In this document: positions 63,455-64,000 of the stretch, in pieces
How positions within the stretch are numbered: position 1 is the first letter of the stretch
How the letters are laid out: each line of letters opens with the position of its first letter
Assembly: GCF_040436405.1 (NCBI RefSeq)
Contig: NZ_AP031575.1
Span: 996,501 to 1,060,500 of the forward strand
Direction of reading: 5' to 3'
DNA: 64,000 bases
DNA from: Marinomonas sp. THO17
GTDB lineage: Bacteria > Pseudomonadota > Gammaproteobacteria > Pseudomonadales > Marinomonadaceae
The notes under the pieces: model-generated
Database searches by the model: none
What the model was told of the DNA's origin: nothing
What the model saw: only the letters and a program-made list of their open reading frames with translations
Made by a program: the position numbers and the translations under genes

Positions 63455-64000
63455 TTAGATTTCAAGCAATAGACGCGCTGGATCTTCTAGTAACTCTTTG
63501 ATAGTTACTAAGAACTGAACCGCTTCTTTGCCGTCGATCATACGATGGTCATAAGACAAAGCCAGATACATCATTGGCTGAATCACGACTTGACCATTTA
63601 CCGCCATTGGACGTTCTTGGATTTTATGCATACCCAAGATAGCGGTTTGTGGTGGGTTAATGATTGGTGTAGACATCAAAGAACCGAAAGTACCACCGTT
63701 GGTGATGGTGAAAGTACCGCCTTGCATGTCGTCCATACCCAATTTGCCTTCGCGACCGCGAATAGCAAAATCCATAATAGAAGATTCGATATCAGCAAGC
63801 CCCATAGCTTCAGTATTACGCAATACAGGTACCATCAAACCACGGTCGGTAGAGACTGCTACACCAATATCTTGGTAACCATGATAGACCATGTCGTTAC
63901 CATCAATAGAAGCATTTACTGCTGGGAAGCGTTTCAATGCTTCTGTTGCCGCCTTCACGAAGAAAGACATGAAGCCCAGTTTGGTACCGTTATGCACCTT
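63455..64000 (-). CDS. sucB: dihydrolipoyllysine succinyltransferase (E2 of 2-oxoglutarate dehydrogenase), C-terminal part
   Basis: 181 codons open to the right edge; the 5' part lies outside. The catalytic domain is visible: [59 protein letters not shown] and [16 protein letters not shown] with the catalytic histidine and aspartate. The terminus is LLLEI. It transfers succinyl to CoA. Order sucB-lpd-sucC-sucD follows the Pseudomonas-type suc operon. Confidence 0.96.
   Translation of the reverse strand, partial: KVHNGTKLGFMSFFVKAATEALKRFPAVNASIDGNDMVYHGYQDIGVAVSTDRGLMVPVLRNTEAMGLADIESSIMDFAIRGREGKLGMDDMQGGTFTITNGGTFGSLMSTPIINPPQTAILGMHKIQERPMAVNGQVVIQPMMYLALSYDHRMIDGKEAVQFLVTIKELLEDPARLLLEI

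Overview
The window looks like a chromosomal segment of a marine gammaproteobacterium. Gene content and order (sarcosine oxidase soxBDAG with purU, sucB-lpd-sucC-sucD, a 2-hydroxycarboxylate carrier with a DcuSR-type two-component system, a CSS-motif EAL protein, a chromosomal integron cassette array) best fit Marinomonas or a close Oceanospirillales relative. This is inference from gene content; no rRNA or tRNA was seen. The base composition is moderate, with several clearly AT-rich islands (about 2.4-7.3 kb and much of 18-37.6 kb).

Layout. 1-17.6 kb is mixed core and accessory DNA: the 5' part of an M19 dipeptidase, an Imm49-like orphan, a frameshifted FG-GAP lipoprotein, an internally deleted IS3-family copy, a large AT-rich secreted protein, a truncated OsmC gene, an MltC-type lytic transglycosylase, acetyltransferases, and a signalling group (GAF-GGDEF cyclase, soluble chemoreceptor-like protein with a C-terminal solute-binding domain, CSS-EAL phosphodiesterase).

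About 19.4-37.65 kb is an integron gene-cassette array. Some two dozen small genes, nearly all on the minus strand, are separated by about 20 recognisable attC sites. No integron integrase is present, including at the promoter-proximal (high-coordinate) end where one is expected, so the array is CALIN-like within this window. Cassettes include two RelE/YoeB-type modules in cassette orientation and one toxin-antitoxin module in reverse, chorismate mutase, GNAT, RibD/DHFR-like, methyltransferase, GST, DUF1349, DUF2071, NTF2-like, Imm22-like and many unknown proteins. The first cassette (35.3-37.6 kb) is an overlapping three-gene operon of adenosine deaminase, HAM1/ITPase-like protein and SIR2 protein. 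This is the composition of the Kongming (KomABC) anti-phage system, in which deaminated nucleotides (dITP) signal NAD+ depletion. The next cassette is a cytosolic-type 5'-nucleotidase. Two copies of a 350-370 bp non-coding repeat interrupt attC sites, and shorter copies of its terminal hairpin occur at two more places. A block of direct and tandem repeats (37.7-39.1 kb) separates the array from core genes.

39.1-64 kb is core metabolism: D-lactate dehydrogenase, PAPS reductase, formyl-THF deformylase plus the four-subunit sarcosine oxidase (one-carbon and glycine betaine breakdown), LpxR-like lipid A deacylase, LysR/LysE pair, Zur-box-controlled alternative ribosomal proteins L31B-L36B, a DinB-fold protein whose start codon lies in a (CATTATT)7 microsatellite, a 2HCT carrier with its sensor and regulator, L-2-hydroxyglutarate oxidase, and the TCA operon sucB-lpd-sucC-sucD, which runs off the right edge.
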